This document shows positions 37,276 through 45,598 of a stretch of DNA of 64,000 bases, one piece after another. The position numbers and the translations under genes were made by a program. The DNA lies in contig NC_010168.1 of assembly GCF_000018885.1 (NCBI RefSeq), positions 2,976,001 to 3,040,000 on the forward strand, given 5' to 3'. Each line of letters begins with the position of its first letter. Position 1 is the stretch's first letter. Source of the stretch: Renibacterium salmoninarum ATCC 33209. GTDB taxonomy: Bacteria; Actinomycetota; Actinomycetes; Actinomycetales; Micrococcaceae. The notes beneath the pieces were generated by a model. That model saw only the letters and a program-made list of their open reading frames with translations, searched no databases and was not told the origin of the DNA.

Positions 37276-38408
37276 TTAGTAGGAAACTAAACCTAAGAAC
37301 AAGGCCAACTTGAAGTTGACACTGCCCAAGCCAGTGACGTCGTCATAACCCTTGGTGGTTTTGAGCGAGGTGTCCTGATCCAGGGTGTTCAGGTACTTAT
37401 TTCCGGAGATCGCGCTGGTGTAAGCCAGTGCGACCGGCGCCTTGGGCGGCTGCACATCGGTGAATACCGATGGCACGAGCTTGCTCAGCTTGTACAACGC
37501 CGGGTTAGCGAAGCCAGTCACCGTATGGTTGATTTGCTGCGCGACGGCGGCCTGGCCCGCAGCCAGCGGAGTGGCCAATGAGGTACCACCAATCGATTCG
37601 GTCAGATAGTCACCGGTCTGGAGCGTGTCACCATCTATGATCGGGCTCAAGCCGATGAAGAATCCGGTGTAAGGATCAGCTAGTGAGGCGAGACTCGGTG
37701 GCCGTTGGCTAACGAGTCCGGCACAATGCCCTTCTGATAAACCGGCTGATCGAAGACCGCGCTCACACCGCCACCGGCGCCGCCGCCTTGAACCGGTCCT
37801 GGTTGCGGACCAGCATAGGCTTTGCTTCCGTCAGGATTAGTGATCACCTTGTTCAACCGGTTACCCCAGCCGGTCTCGAACAAGTACCGGTTGTTCTTAT
37901 CTACCTCGAGTGAAGTGCCGCCAACCGAGGTGACCCACGGTGAGCTGGCCGGGAAATCGGGCGAAGCGTAACCAAGCTTGGCAGCCTGATCCCCATTGTC
38001 TCCGCTAGAGAAGTAGAGGCCAATTCCTTCACCAGCTGCTTGCAAGTGAATATTCAGCGTGCCTTCGATTACGTCCTGAGGTAGCGCTTCGCCAACATTT
38101 CCGTAGCTATTCGACACGATGTTTGCGAGCTTGCCGTCAAGGATCTTGGACATTGCTACATCGAGGCCACCACCGCAGTTGAAACCACCGACATACAGAA
38201 TGTTCGCCTCAGGAGCTGTCGTGTGAACCGAGTCGACGTCGAACGATTGCTCGCCTTGCCATCCGCTGGGGAACTGGCAGGCCGCCTCATCGCTGAACTC
38301 GGCCGGCTTGGCCCCGATATCGCGGTAGCTCTTATTGTCCATCGCAGGTAGACCGTTGTCTTTGGAGTACTGGTTGATGTCTGCGAGCATGGTCGGCGAA
38401 GCGTAGGC
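37276..38408 (-). pseudogene. Truncated, frameshifted sedolisin (S53) serine-carboxyl peptidase
   Basis: Secreted acid peptidase of the S53/kumamolisin family. The prodomain and N-terminal catalytic part are absent because IS copy 2 begins at 38409; the remaining frame opens with ASPTMLADINQYSKDNGLP. Catalytic landmarks present are a DVDSVH region, SSGDNGDQAAKLG, the SVGGTSL segment and the nucleophile GGTSLATPLAAG. A small deletion/frameshift near 37690 breaks the frame after NGHRVSP, just before the expected ADPYTGFFIGL. Loss of the N-terminus removes the activation domain, so it is inactive. Confidence 0.82.
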
Positions 38409-38438
38409 TGAATCGCCCCGGTGTGTCCGGAGGGTTTC

Positions 38439-39329
38439 TCAGACGATGAGCCTGTCGGCGGCTGCCGTGCTCTGGTAGTGATTGTAGTAGTGGTTTTCTA
38501 GCTCTACTGGTGGGATGTCTCCGCAGTACTGGTAGAGCCTTCGGTGGTTGTACCAATCGGCCCATTCAGCGGTGCCGATTTCGACTTCTTCTAGAGTCCG
38601 CCAGGGCTTGCCGGGTTTGATCAGCTCGGTCTTATAAAGCCCGTTGATGGTTTCCGCCAAGACGTTGTCGTAACTATCACCCACAGAACCGATCGAGGGG
38701 CGGATACCGGCCTGGGCCAGGCGTTCGGTGAAGGCCAAGGAGGCGTATTGAGCCCCGGCATCGTGATGATGAATCACCCCGGAAATCTCAGCCCCGGCCC
38801 GTTCACGACTCCAGATTGCCTGATTAACTGCGTTGAGCACTAGCACGGTGTTCATAGAAGCACTCGCTGACCAGCCCAGGATCCTCCGAGAGTAAGCATC
38901 GATCACGAAGGCAACATAGACCCACCCGGACCAGGTCGAAACATAGGTGAAATCAGCTACCCATAGCCGATCCGGTGCCGTTGGTGTGAAATCACGGCGG
39001 ACCAAGTCTTTCGCTCGGGCTGCCTTCGAGTCTTTGATCGTGGTGCGTTTGACCTTGCCACGGACCGCACCCTGTATGCCAAGTAACCCCATGAGCCGTT
39101 CTACCGTGCACCTGGCCACCGGCACACCTTCACGGTTCATCGCCAACCAGACTTTCCTGGTGCCGTAAACCCCGTAATTAGCGGCATACACCTTCTGGAT
39201 CACGGGCTTGAGCACCTCATCACGTTGTTCTCGGTGAGATCGTGTTTTATCCACCCATTCGTAGTACGTGGACGGGGTGGTCTTCACCCCGTCCCAGTAA
39301 GCACCTGGCAGATCGACTCGACACCCCAC
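38439..39329 (-). CDS. IS3-family transposase OrfB, copy 2
   Basis: A 296-residue DDE integrase core, identical in architecture to copy 1. The catalytic residues are D in RLWVADFTYV, D in HHHDAGAQYAS and E in NVLAETINGLY. It retains Ala before the first Asp, the usual family residue, where copy 1 has Asp. One other protein difference (TLEEVE against TIEEVE) separates the two copies. Confidence 0.85.
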   Translation of the reverse strand: MGCRVDLPGAYWDGVKTTPSTYYEWVDKTRSHREQRDEVLKPVIQKVYAANYGVYGTRKVWLAMNREGVPVARCTVERLMGLLGIQGAVRGKVKRTTIKDSKAARAKDLVRRDFTPTAPDRLWVADFTYVSTWSGWVYVAFVIDAYSRRILGWSASASMNTVLVLNAVNQAIWSRERAGAEISGVIHHHDAGAQYASLAFTERLAQAGIRPSIGSVGDSYDNVLAETINGLYKTELIKPGKPWRTLEEVEIGTAEWADWYNHRRLYQYCGDIPPVELENHYYNHYQSTAAADRLIV

Positions 39330-39338
39330 CGCAATCCA

Positions 39339-39704
39339 TTATTCTCGCGGTGACCGGCATGGTCCTTGATGTATTTCACGATCAGTGTTGTGGCGGTCGA
39401 GTTCGACCGCGAAAAAAGCTGAAGCACTCCGAAGGATCGCGTTCGCCCGTTTCAGCTCAGCGTTCTCACGCCGTAACCGTTTCAGCTCGGCCGATTCCGT
39501 GCTCGTTGTTCCAGTTCTAGTACCAACATCGATCTCGGCTTGCCGGACCCATTTACGCACCGTTTCCGGCACACCCACACCCAAAAGCTGGGCAACTTTT
39601 TGCATCGCCGCCCACTCCGAAGACGCACCCTCCATCTCCGCCACCATGCGCACCGTACGATCCTTCAACTCCTGCGGATACCGTGTCGTAGTTTTCCCTG
39701 CCAT
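39339..39704 (-). CDS. IS3-family transposase OrfA, copy 2
   Basis: A 121-residue OrfA like copy 1, with the KTTTRYPQELKDRTVRMVAE helix-turn-helix and the ELKRLRRENAELKRANAILR coiled coil. It ends in ASAFFAVELDR. The codons GCT TTT TTC contain the heptamer T TTT TTC, a known -1 slippage type, present here but destroyed in copy 1. Whether it is used is untested. Confidence 0.85.
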   Translation of the reverse strand: MAGKTTTRYPQELKDRTVRMVAEMEGASSEWAAMQKVAQLLGVGVPETVRKWVRQAEIDVGTRTGTTSTESAELKRLRRENAELKRANAILRSASAFFAVELDRHNTDREIHQGPCRSPRE

Positions 39705-39754
39705 GTCCTGATCCTCTCAAACAAGAAAGTCTCCGGACACACCGGGGCGATTCA

Positions 39755-40841
39755 TCCGTTCAACAGACCGGCCCGTTCGCGCATTCCCACCAAGCCCATG
39801 CCGCCAGCATGTTGCGTGGGACTTGGCGTGGTAGCGGGTTCGTTATGCACGCTCAATAGAATCGACTCAGGACTAAACGTCAAGATAAGCCGCACGGCGG
39901 CGTCCGGCGCGTATTTCTGAGCATTTGTTAGTGCCTCTTGCGCCGCTCGGATGAGCGTCTGCACGGTCTCTACCGGGACAGGCCATTGCTGCCCCGAGAC
40001 CCTGAACTCCGCTCGCGCACTCGTTGCCATTGCAGCTAAGGAATCGGCAAGCGGTAGGGTATCTTCGCGCAGCGCCTGGACTGCGCGGCGCGTCTCGGCC
40101 ATCCCGCCAACGGCCAGCGAGCGCGCCTTGAGCACGGCCTGATTCGCTTCGCTTTTCACGTCCGCGCTGATGCAAGGCATCTGCCATATCCAGCTGCAAA
40201 GCAATTCCCGAAAGTGAATGGCCGACGACGTCGTGAATGTCCCGGGCGATTCTGGCCCGTTCGGTCAAGGCTGCCTCGCGCGCCTCGGCATCGGCAGCAC
40301 GCCGTGATTCGTTGAATGCGAGCCTCGCTTGATAAAAGGCTTCCCGCCCATTGCGTTCTGCGAGTCCGGCATAAACCGGCAGACCAACAGCAAGGGCCGT
40401 CCAGGTCATCGGAATTCCAGACTGGCCAGCCGGGCCAACCATGATTGACGCACCCACGCAGATCAGGGTGTTCAACAATGCCAAGATAATTGCTGCTCGA
40501 CGAGAAGCGAGCCGCTCACCGACTATTCCTGAAACCAGGAAAGCATAGACGATCGCTAAGAGGTGCGTGCTGAGCGCAAATAGGACGCCCGCTAGCACTA
40601 CCAGCAACGTAAGCAGCGCCACCTGAGACCATTGCGGTAGTCGGGTCCAAGGAAACATGGTCGCGGCGAATATCAGTACCACCGGCCAAAACCCGATCCA
40701 GAACCGTGGATCGGCGGTGCCACTTCCTGTCCATTGCTGGGCCAAACTACCGCCGGTGAGCACCAGTAAGCTGAATGGCCGAATCAAGCGGTCGCGAAAC
40801 GTGTGCGACCAGGGTGTGCGCAGCTCAGAGGTGGTGCTCAA
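39755..40841 (-). pseudogene. Truncated, frameshifted NarL-type sensor histidine kinase
   Basis: A HisKA_3/HATPase kinase. About six N-terminal hydrophobic helices precede the phosphoacceptor ERARIARDIHDVVGHSLSGI near residue 210. A frameshift near 40165-40175 splits the dimerisation helices. The ATPase domain (ALTNAQKYAPDAAVRLILTF; GGMGLVGMRERAGL) then runs into IS copy 2, losing its last residues. The partner response regulator is missing and was presumably lost in the same event. Translation would start at a TTG (40841) after GGAAGGA. Confidence 0.8.
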
Positions 40842-40856
40842 CGCGATCCTTCCTGC

Positions 40857-41462
40857 TCAGCTGTTGCCTGGGCCACGGTCGAATCCGCTAACGGTTCCCT
40901 TACCTGACCGGGATTTTGATTGCTGTTGCAATTGGTCAATCAGGGGCGAAGTGGAGTACGCCTGGCCGTCCTGGCCCTTCTGCCACATGATACGGCTATC
41001 CGTGCTAATCGCTTTGAGCATCACGACCAGGCCTTCAGCAAGCAAACCAGTACCGAGCGAGAGCATGGTGCTGTTTGCCGCGAGCTGTGCGGCTTGAGCG
41101 TCGATGCTGTGCCAAAGAATTGAACTGCCAAATTTCACAAGCAAACTCACTGCCCACACCCCGATCGTGAACCAGGTGTAGTGCAGGAAGGCAACACCGT
41201 CGCGATCCTTGACCCGGATGGTCAAGCCACGAAATATGCCAATAGCAATTCCAAGCGTCACGGTAATGACTAAGAACAGAATCGAGTCTGCCGATTGCGG
41301 CGAATCATTCAAGCTGAAGAGGCCAATAATGCTCAGAATTACCGGCAGTAGAAGCATTCGCTTCGCTTCTACCGGCTCGCCGAGGAAACGACGAATCATC
41401 ACGTAGGCCACCACTCCAATGACGATGACGATGCCCACCGGACCGCTCAAAAATGACTGCAT
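40857..41462 (-). CDS. Membrane protein, CcdC/DUF1453-like
   Basis: A 201-residue polytopic membrane protein with about five hydrophobic segments (VGIVIVIGVVAYVMI; LLPVILSIIGLFSL; ILFLVITVTLGIAIGIF). RRFLGEPVEAKRMLLLPVIL recalls the CcdC/DUF1453 family, so the assignment is tentative. The ATG at 41462 has GGAGG five bases upstream. It lies just upstream of the histidine kinase on the same strand and was probably in its operon. Confidence 0.6.
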   Translation of the reverse strand: MQSFLSGPVGIVIVIGVVAYVMIRRFLGEPVEAKRMLLLPVILSIIGLFSLNDSPQSADSILFLVITVTLGIAIGIFRGLTIRVKDRDGVAFLHYTWFTIGVWAVSLLVKFGSSILWHSIDAQAAQLAANSTMLSLGTGLLAEGLVVMLKAISTDSRIMWQKGQDGQAYSTSPLIDQLQQQSKSRSGKGTVSGFDRGPGNS

Positions 41463-41611
41463 GTCTTCCTCCAAAACCTAGAAATGAACTCACTTCTAGG
41501 CTATGGACGCGTTGTGCCTGGGTCTTGAGGTAATTGGCATATTTTCGGGTGGAGAAATCCTCTACACCCTCGTCCAACCGCTGTGCCGACGACGCAGCTA
41601 TTCGCCGTAAC

Positions 41612-41703
41612 CTGGACGCTCCTGCCCGGCTAATGCAGCGTTTTCATGGGGAGAGACGTCTCTGCCCATGAATCGGCACTATTGTACGGGCAGGCACGTC
41701 CAG
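41612..41703. repeat. Nested palindromes downstream of the SpoU methylase
   Basis: An outer inverted repeat (41612-41628 and 41687-41703) has 17-base arms CTGGACGCTCCTGCCCG and CGGGCAGGCACGTCCAG with two mismatches. Inside is a 30-bp loop-less palindrome (41643-41672) centred on AGAGACGTCTCT with one G-G mismatch. It lies 25 bp after the methylase stop (41728) and could fold into a large cruciform or terminator-like structure. Confidence 0.7.
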
Positions 41704-41727
41704 CCGACGACGGCCAGTATCCACCCG

Positions 41728-42393
41728 CTAAACCGGCTGGCTGAAAACGTGGCGGCGGATCCACGCGTGCATCGCGATTGCCGCCGCGGCGGATGCATTG
41801 ATTGATCTAGTCGAGCCAAACTGTGCAATCGACAAGGTCGCTTCAGCTTTTTCATGGACCGCGTCCGTCAAGCCCGGGCCTTCTTGGCCGAAAACCAAGA
41901 CACATTTTCGCGGCAAATCGTAGGTTTCCAACGGCACCGAATCGGGAAAATTATCGATGCCAATGACCGCAACATCCTCTGCCTCGGCCCAGGCGACAAA
42001 GTCCTCAACTGTCGGGTGATGCCGCACGTGCTGGTATTTGTCGGTGACCATTGCGCCACGACGGTTCCAACGACGTCGGCCGATGATGTGCACCTCTTGG
42101 GCCAGGAACGCGTTGGCGCACCGCACCACAGAGCCAATATTCAGATCGTGCTGCCAGTTCTCAATTGCCACATGGAATTCATGCCGACGTTCATCGAGCG
42201 CGGCAACAATTGAGTCGTGCTTCCAGTAACGGAACTCGTCAACGACATTTCGTCGGTCACCTTCAGCGAGTAATTCCGGGTCCCAGTGCTCCCCTGCCGG
42301 CCATTCACCTTGCCACGGGCCCAGCCCAACTGGCTCTCCCGGAGGATCCGCAATCGCCGGAACTTCGCCGTCGTCTTTTATGTCTTCGCTCAC
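41728..42393 (-). CDS. TrmH/SpoU-family RNA 2'-O-methyltransferase
   Basis: A 221-residue trefoil-knot methyltransferase using S-adenosylmethionine to methylate a ribose in tRNA or rRNA. Motif 1 is NIGSVVRCANAF, motif 2 VLVFGQEGPGLT, and motif 3 SIAQFGSTRSINASAAAAIA. An N-terminal extension of about 75 residues precedes the domain. The specific RNA target is not clear. ATG 42393 is used; the nested palindromes follow the stop. Confidence 0.88.
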   Translation of the reverse strand: MSEDIKDDGEVPAIADPPGEPVGLGPWQGEWPAGEHWDPELLAEGDRRNVVDEFRYWKHDSIVAALDERRHEFHVAIENWQHDLNIGSVVRCANAFLAQEVHIIGRRRWNRRGAMVTDKYQHVRHHPTVEDFVAWAEAEDVAVIGIDNFPDSVPLETYDLPRKCVLVFGQEGPGLTDAVHEKAEATLSIAQFGSTRSINASAAAAIAMHAWIRRHVFSQPV

Positions 42394-42435
42394 CTGACTA
42401 CCCTACTGGCTACCAAACGGAGGAAGATTGTAGTT

Positions 42436-43230
42436 ATGGCACACGAAGAACCGCGCAAAGCGGCAGATATTGAATGTTGGCTCACCGATATGGACGGCGT
42501 TCTCGTCCATGAAAACCAGGCAGTCCCTGGTGCTTCGGAGCTGATTCAACGGTGGGTGGATACCTCAAAGCGGTTCTTGGTGCTCACCAATAATTCGATT
42601 TACACACCGCGCGATCTTCGTGCTCGATTGCGCGCCTCCGGCTTGGAGATTCCGGAAGAGAACATTTGGACGTCAGCACTAGCTACCGCGGAATTCCTCA
42701 AATCGCAGATGCCGGCAGGCAAGGCATTTGTGATTGGCGAGGCGGGATTGACCACGGCGCTGCATGAGGCCGGGTTCATCCTCACCGACCAGAATCCGGA
42801 CTACGTGGTGCTGGGCGAAACACGGAATTATTCTTTTGAAGCCATCACTCAGGCGATTCGCTTGATCGGTGACGGCGCCCGGTTCATTGCCACCAATCCG
42901 GATGCCACCGGCCCGTCGAAAGAGGGACCAATGCCAGCTACCGGCGCGATTGCGGCCTTGATCACTAAAGCGACTAATCGTGAACCGTACATTGTTGGCA
43001 AGCCCAATCCGATGATGTTCCGCTCCGCGATGAACCAGATCGAGGCGCATTCAGAGACCACAGCGATGATCGGTGACCGAATGGACACTGACATCATCGC
43101 GGGTATGGAAGCTGGACTGCACACGGTGCTGGTAATGACTGGAATTACCCAGCCTGGCGACGTAGATACCTTCCCCTTCCGCCCCGATCAGACACTCGAT
43201 TCGGTAGCGGACCTCATCCCACTCATCTAA
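42436..43230 (+). CDS. HAD-IIA family phosphatase (NagD-like)
   Basis: A 264-residue haloacid-dehalogenase phosphatase. Motif I is LTDMDGVLVHE near residue 20, motif II VLTNNS, motif III Lys in VGKPNPMMF, and motif IV MIGDRMDTDI. Type IIA cap proteins dephosphorylate sugar phosphates and nucleotides; the substrate is unknown. I take the ATG at 42436. The gene is divergent from the methylase. Its TAA lies inside a 103-bp palindrome. Confidence 0.9.
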   Translation: MAHEEPRKAADIECWLTDMDGVLVHENQAVPGASELIQRWVDTSKRFLVLTNNSIYTPRDLRARLRASGLEIPEENIWTSALATAEFLKSQMPAGKAFVIGEAGLTTALHEAGFILTDQNPDYVVLGETRNYSFEAITQAIRLIGDGARFIATNPDATGPSKEGPMPATGAIAALITKATNREPYIVGKPNPMMFRSAMNQIEAHSETTAMIGDRMDTDIIAGMEAGLHTVLVMTGITQPGDVDTFPFRPDQTLDSVADLIPLI

Positions 43231-43329
43231 ACCAGCCCTCCACCGCAAACGCTGCACCACTTTTCGGCCTTAAACAGCCGGTTTAAGGCCGAAAAGTGGT
43301 GCAGCGTTTGCGGTGGAGGGCTGGTTTAG
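43227..43329. repeat. 103-bp perfect palindrome (palindromic repeat, copy 2) at convergent gene ends
   Basis: Perfect 49-bp arms surround a five-base loop AGCCG. The stop codons of the HAD gene (43228-43230) and the hexosaminidase gene (43326-43328) lie near the two ends, mirrored. The core equals copies at 24125 and 59962; the perfect pairing extends about 18 bp further out than in copy 1. Confidence 0.9.
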
Positions 43330-44902
43330 CTTCTTGAGCTCCAGGGAATGTCCGCGGCTTTGTTGTAACCGATACCCAGCACGTCCCAACGTTTGGAATG
43401 CGCCAGGGTGCGCTGAACAAGATCCTGGTAACCGGCGTCAGAACTGCGGTCTACTGAGGGGCTCCAGCCAAGTTCGGCAACTGCAGGAAGCCGTGGGAAA
43501 AGCATGAAATCGGTGTAATCCTTGGCAGAGGCGTAAAGACGAGTTGGCCCAAAAGGCTGATCACCAAATTGATTGGCGCTATCACTCCACAACGATGCTT
43601 CGACGCCGAGCACCGTCGTCGGCTCCCAATTCCAGGCTGTCCGAAGGTTGATGAGGCCAGCCCAGCGCCGTCCATAAGCCGTTGCGGCGTCGTACTTCAT
43701 GTCCAAATAGGACCGGTTTGCCGGCGAGAGGATCAATTGATGCCCGGAATCGACGGCTTTCCTCGCCATTGCGGCGTCCGCGGATCCCGGCTCGGTCCCC
43801 CAATACTGCATCACGGCGCCATCCGGCAGTGCTGCACCTTTGATCCACTCGTGCCAAGCGATCACGGTCTTGCCGGCCGCAGTAGCTGCCTCATTCGCCA
43901 GCGCGGTGTACGCGGTGTACTGCTCTGCAGTGGCCTTAGGCGATTCGTCACCACCAACGTGCAGATAGCGTCCAGGGTTTTGCGCGGCCACCTCGTTCAG
44001 CACCGAGGTGAGGAAGATTTTGACTTGGTCTCGATGCGGCTGATCCTGCAATCCCACCAACGAGATGCCGACGTCGAAGCCTGAGTAGGGTGCAATGGCT
44101 CGACCGTCATTGTTGATCTCAGGCACCGATGCCAGTGCAGCCGAAGTATGTCCGGGACCATCAACCTCCGGCACAATCTCAACAAACCGGCTTGCCGCGT
44201 AACTGATGAGCTCGGCGTACTGGGCCTTGCTGTAAAACCAGGGCCCACCGCCAGCAACCGGATCAACAGTTCCCGGCGCAAAGCCACTCTGTGTGCTGGC
44301 CCCGGTCTTGGTCAATTCCGGATAGGCCTCGATGGCGATGCGCCAGCCTTGATCATCGGTAAGGTGCAAATGCAAAATATTGAGTTTTTAAAGCGCCATC
44401 TGATCGATAACCCGCTTGATAGCCGCCAGCGGCACAAAACGCCGAGCCGGATCCAACATCAGCGAACGGTAGCCAAATCTGGGCGAATCCGTGATTTCAA
44501 CCGTCGCAGCAATTAATCCGGTTGTCACTGCTCGGCCAGATTCTAGCTGCCAAGGCAGTAACTGACGCAGCGTTTGGACGGCACGAAACGCGCCTTCGGC
44601 ACCGGCCGCCCCGGTACGGCAACCTCCAGCGACTTGCCTAGCGCTGGCTCCAAGAGCTGCGTTAGGTAGTCCGCCACGGGTTTGAGCTCTTGCTTCGAAA
44701 CGATCCGGGTCTTTGCCGACAGCGCAAACCCAGCCCCCTTGCCCCAGTGAACCTTTTGCGGCACCGGGATCAGCGCTGGCTGCGGCGCCGAACTTTCTAC
44801 TGCCGCAGCCGAACCTGCTGGAACAACCGTGCCCAGCAGCACCGCCGCTGAGCCGACCGCTAAACCACTCAAGAGCTTTCGTCGTGAAGGATCTGGCACC
44901 AT
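43326..44902 (-). pseudogene. Broken secreted beta-N-acetylhexosaminidase (GH20)
   Basis: A GH20 enzyme of about 520 residues releasing terminal GlcNAc/GalNAc. The N-terminus has a twin-arginine-like signal (SRRKLLSGLAVGSAAVLLG) from ATG 44902. The first part breaks by frameshift near 44545-44560. The second part reaches TAA at 44388-44390 within the highly conserved LHLHLTDDQGWRI approach, where Tyr or Cys would be expected. The catalytic core in the third part is intact, with YLHVGGDESPK (Asp-Glu pair) and GVEASLWSD. At least two lesions make it dead. It ends at the 103-bp palindrome. Confidence 0.83.
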
Positions 44903-45001
44903 ACTAATCGACTCCGATTCATCATGCTTATTTATGACGTAAATCTATTGAAGTCGATCATATTTACTCAATGATGGCTTGGGTAGAGCGAGCCGAGTAT
45001 T

Positions 45002-45574
45002 TCAGTCGAGACCGAGTTCATCCTTAGAGAAAGCAGCCAGGTAACGGACGCCGGTTTCCTTTTCGATGAGTGCTTGCGCGCCGGTTGCCCGGTCCACGAT
45101 CACCGCCACGGCCTGGACATTCCCGCCGGCATTACGCACGCCCTCAACGGATTGCAACGGCGAGGCACCAGTGGTTGAGGTATCTTCAAGCACGACGACG
45201 GCGCGACCGTCTACGGACGGGCCCTCCACCTGACGCTTCATGCCGTGCGCCTTCTGCTCCTTGCGCACCACGAAGGCATCAATTGCCCGACCGCGGGCGG
45301 CGGCAGTGTGCATAATTGCGGTGCCAACCGGATCCGCGCCAAGCGTCAGGCCACCAGCGGCCTCAAACTCAACGCCGGCGTCGTCGAGCAGATCTAACAT
45401 GACCTGGCCAACCAAACCACTAGCTTCGTGGTGCAGCGAGATCCTACGCAGGTCGATGTAGTAGTCCGCTTCCTTGCCGCTGGAAAGCGTCACCTTGCCG
45501 TGCACCACGGCGAGCTCCTTTATTAGTTCCAGTAATCGGGCGCGGGCAGCAGCAGAGTCCAAAGTTGAGGTCAT
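45002..45574 (-). CDS. pyrE: Orotate phosphoribosyltransferase
   Basis: A 190-residue PRTase joining orotate and PRPP to form OMP in pyrimidine synthesis. The PRPP motif VVVLEDTSTTGASPLQSVE lies near 125-145, with the flexible loop KEQKAHGMKRQ upstream and the N-terminal GKVTLSSGKEADYYIDLRR. ATG 45574 starts it. Confidence 0.93.
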   Translation of the reverse strand: MTSTLDSAAARARLLELIKELAVVHGKVTLSSGKEADYYIDLRRISLHHEASGLVGQVMLDLLDDAGVEFEAAGGLTLGADPVGTAIMHTAAARGRAIDAFVVRKEQKAHGMKRQVEGPSVDGRAVVVLEDTSTTGASPLQSVEGVRNAGGNVQAVAVIVDRATGAQALIEKETGVRYLAAFSKDELGLD

Positions 45575-45598
45575 GGCTTAAGCCTAACGCGGGGCACC

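Larger units (their letters stand above)
38409..39754 (-). mobile_element. IS3-family insertion sequence, copy 2 (IS994-like)
   Basis: A 1346-bp element with the same TGAATCGCCCCGG-type ends as copy 1. Its flanks are GTAGGC on the left and TCCGTT on the right, with no visible target duplication. The left flank is the beheaded sedolisin, the right flank a tail-less histidine kinase, which suggests deletion or recombination at this copy rather than a simple insertion. Confidence 0.9.
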
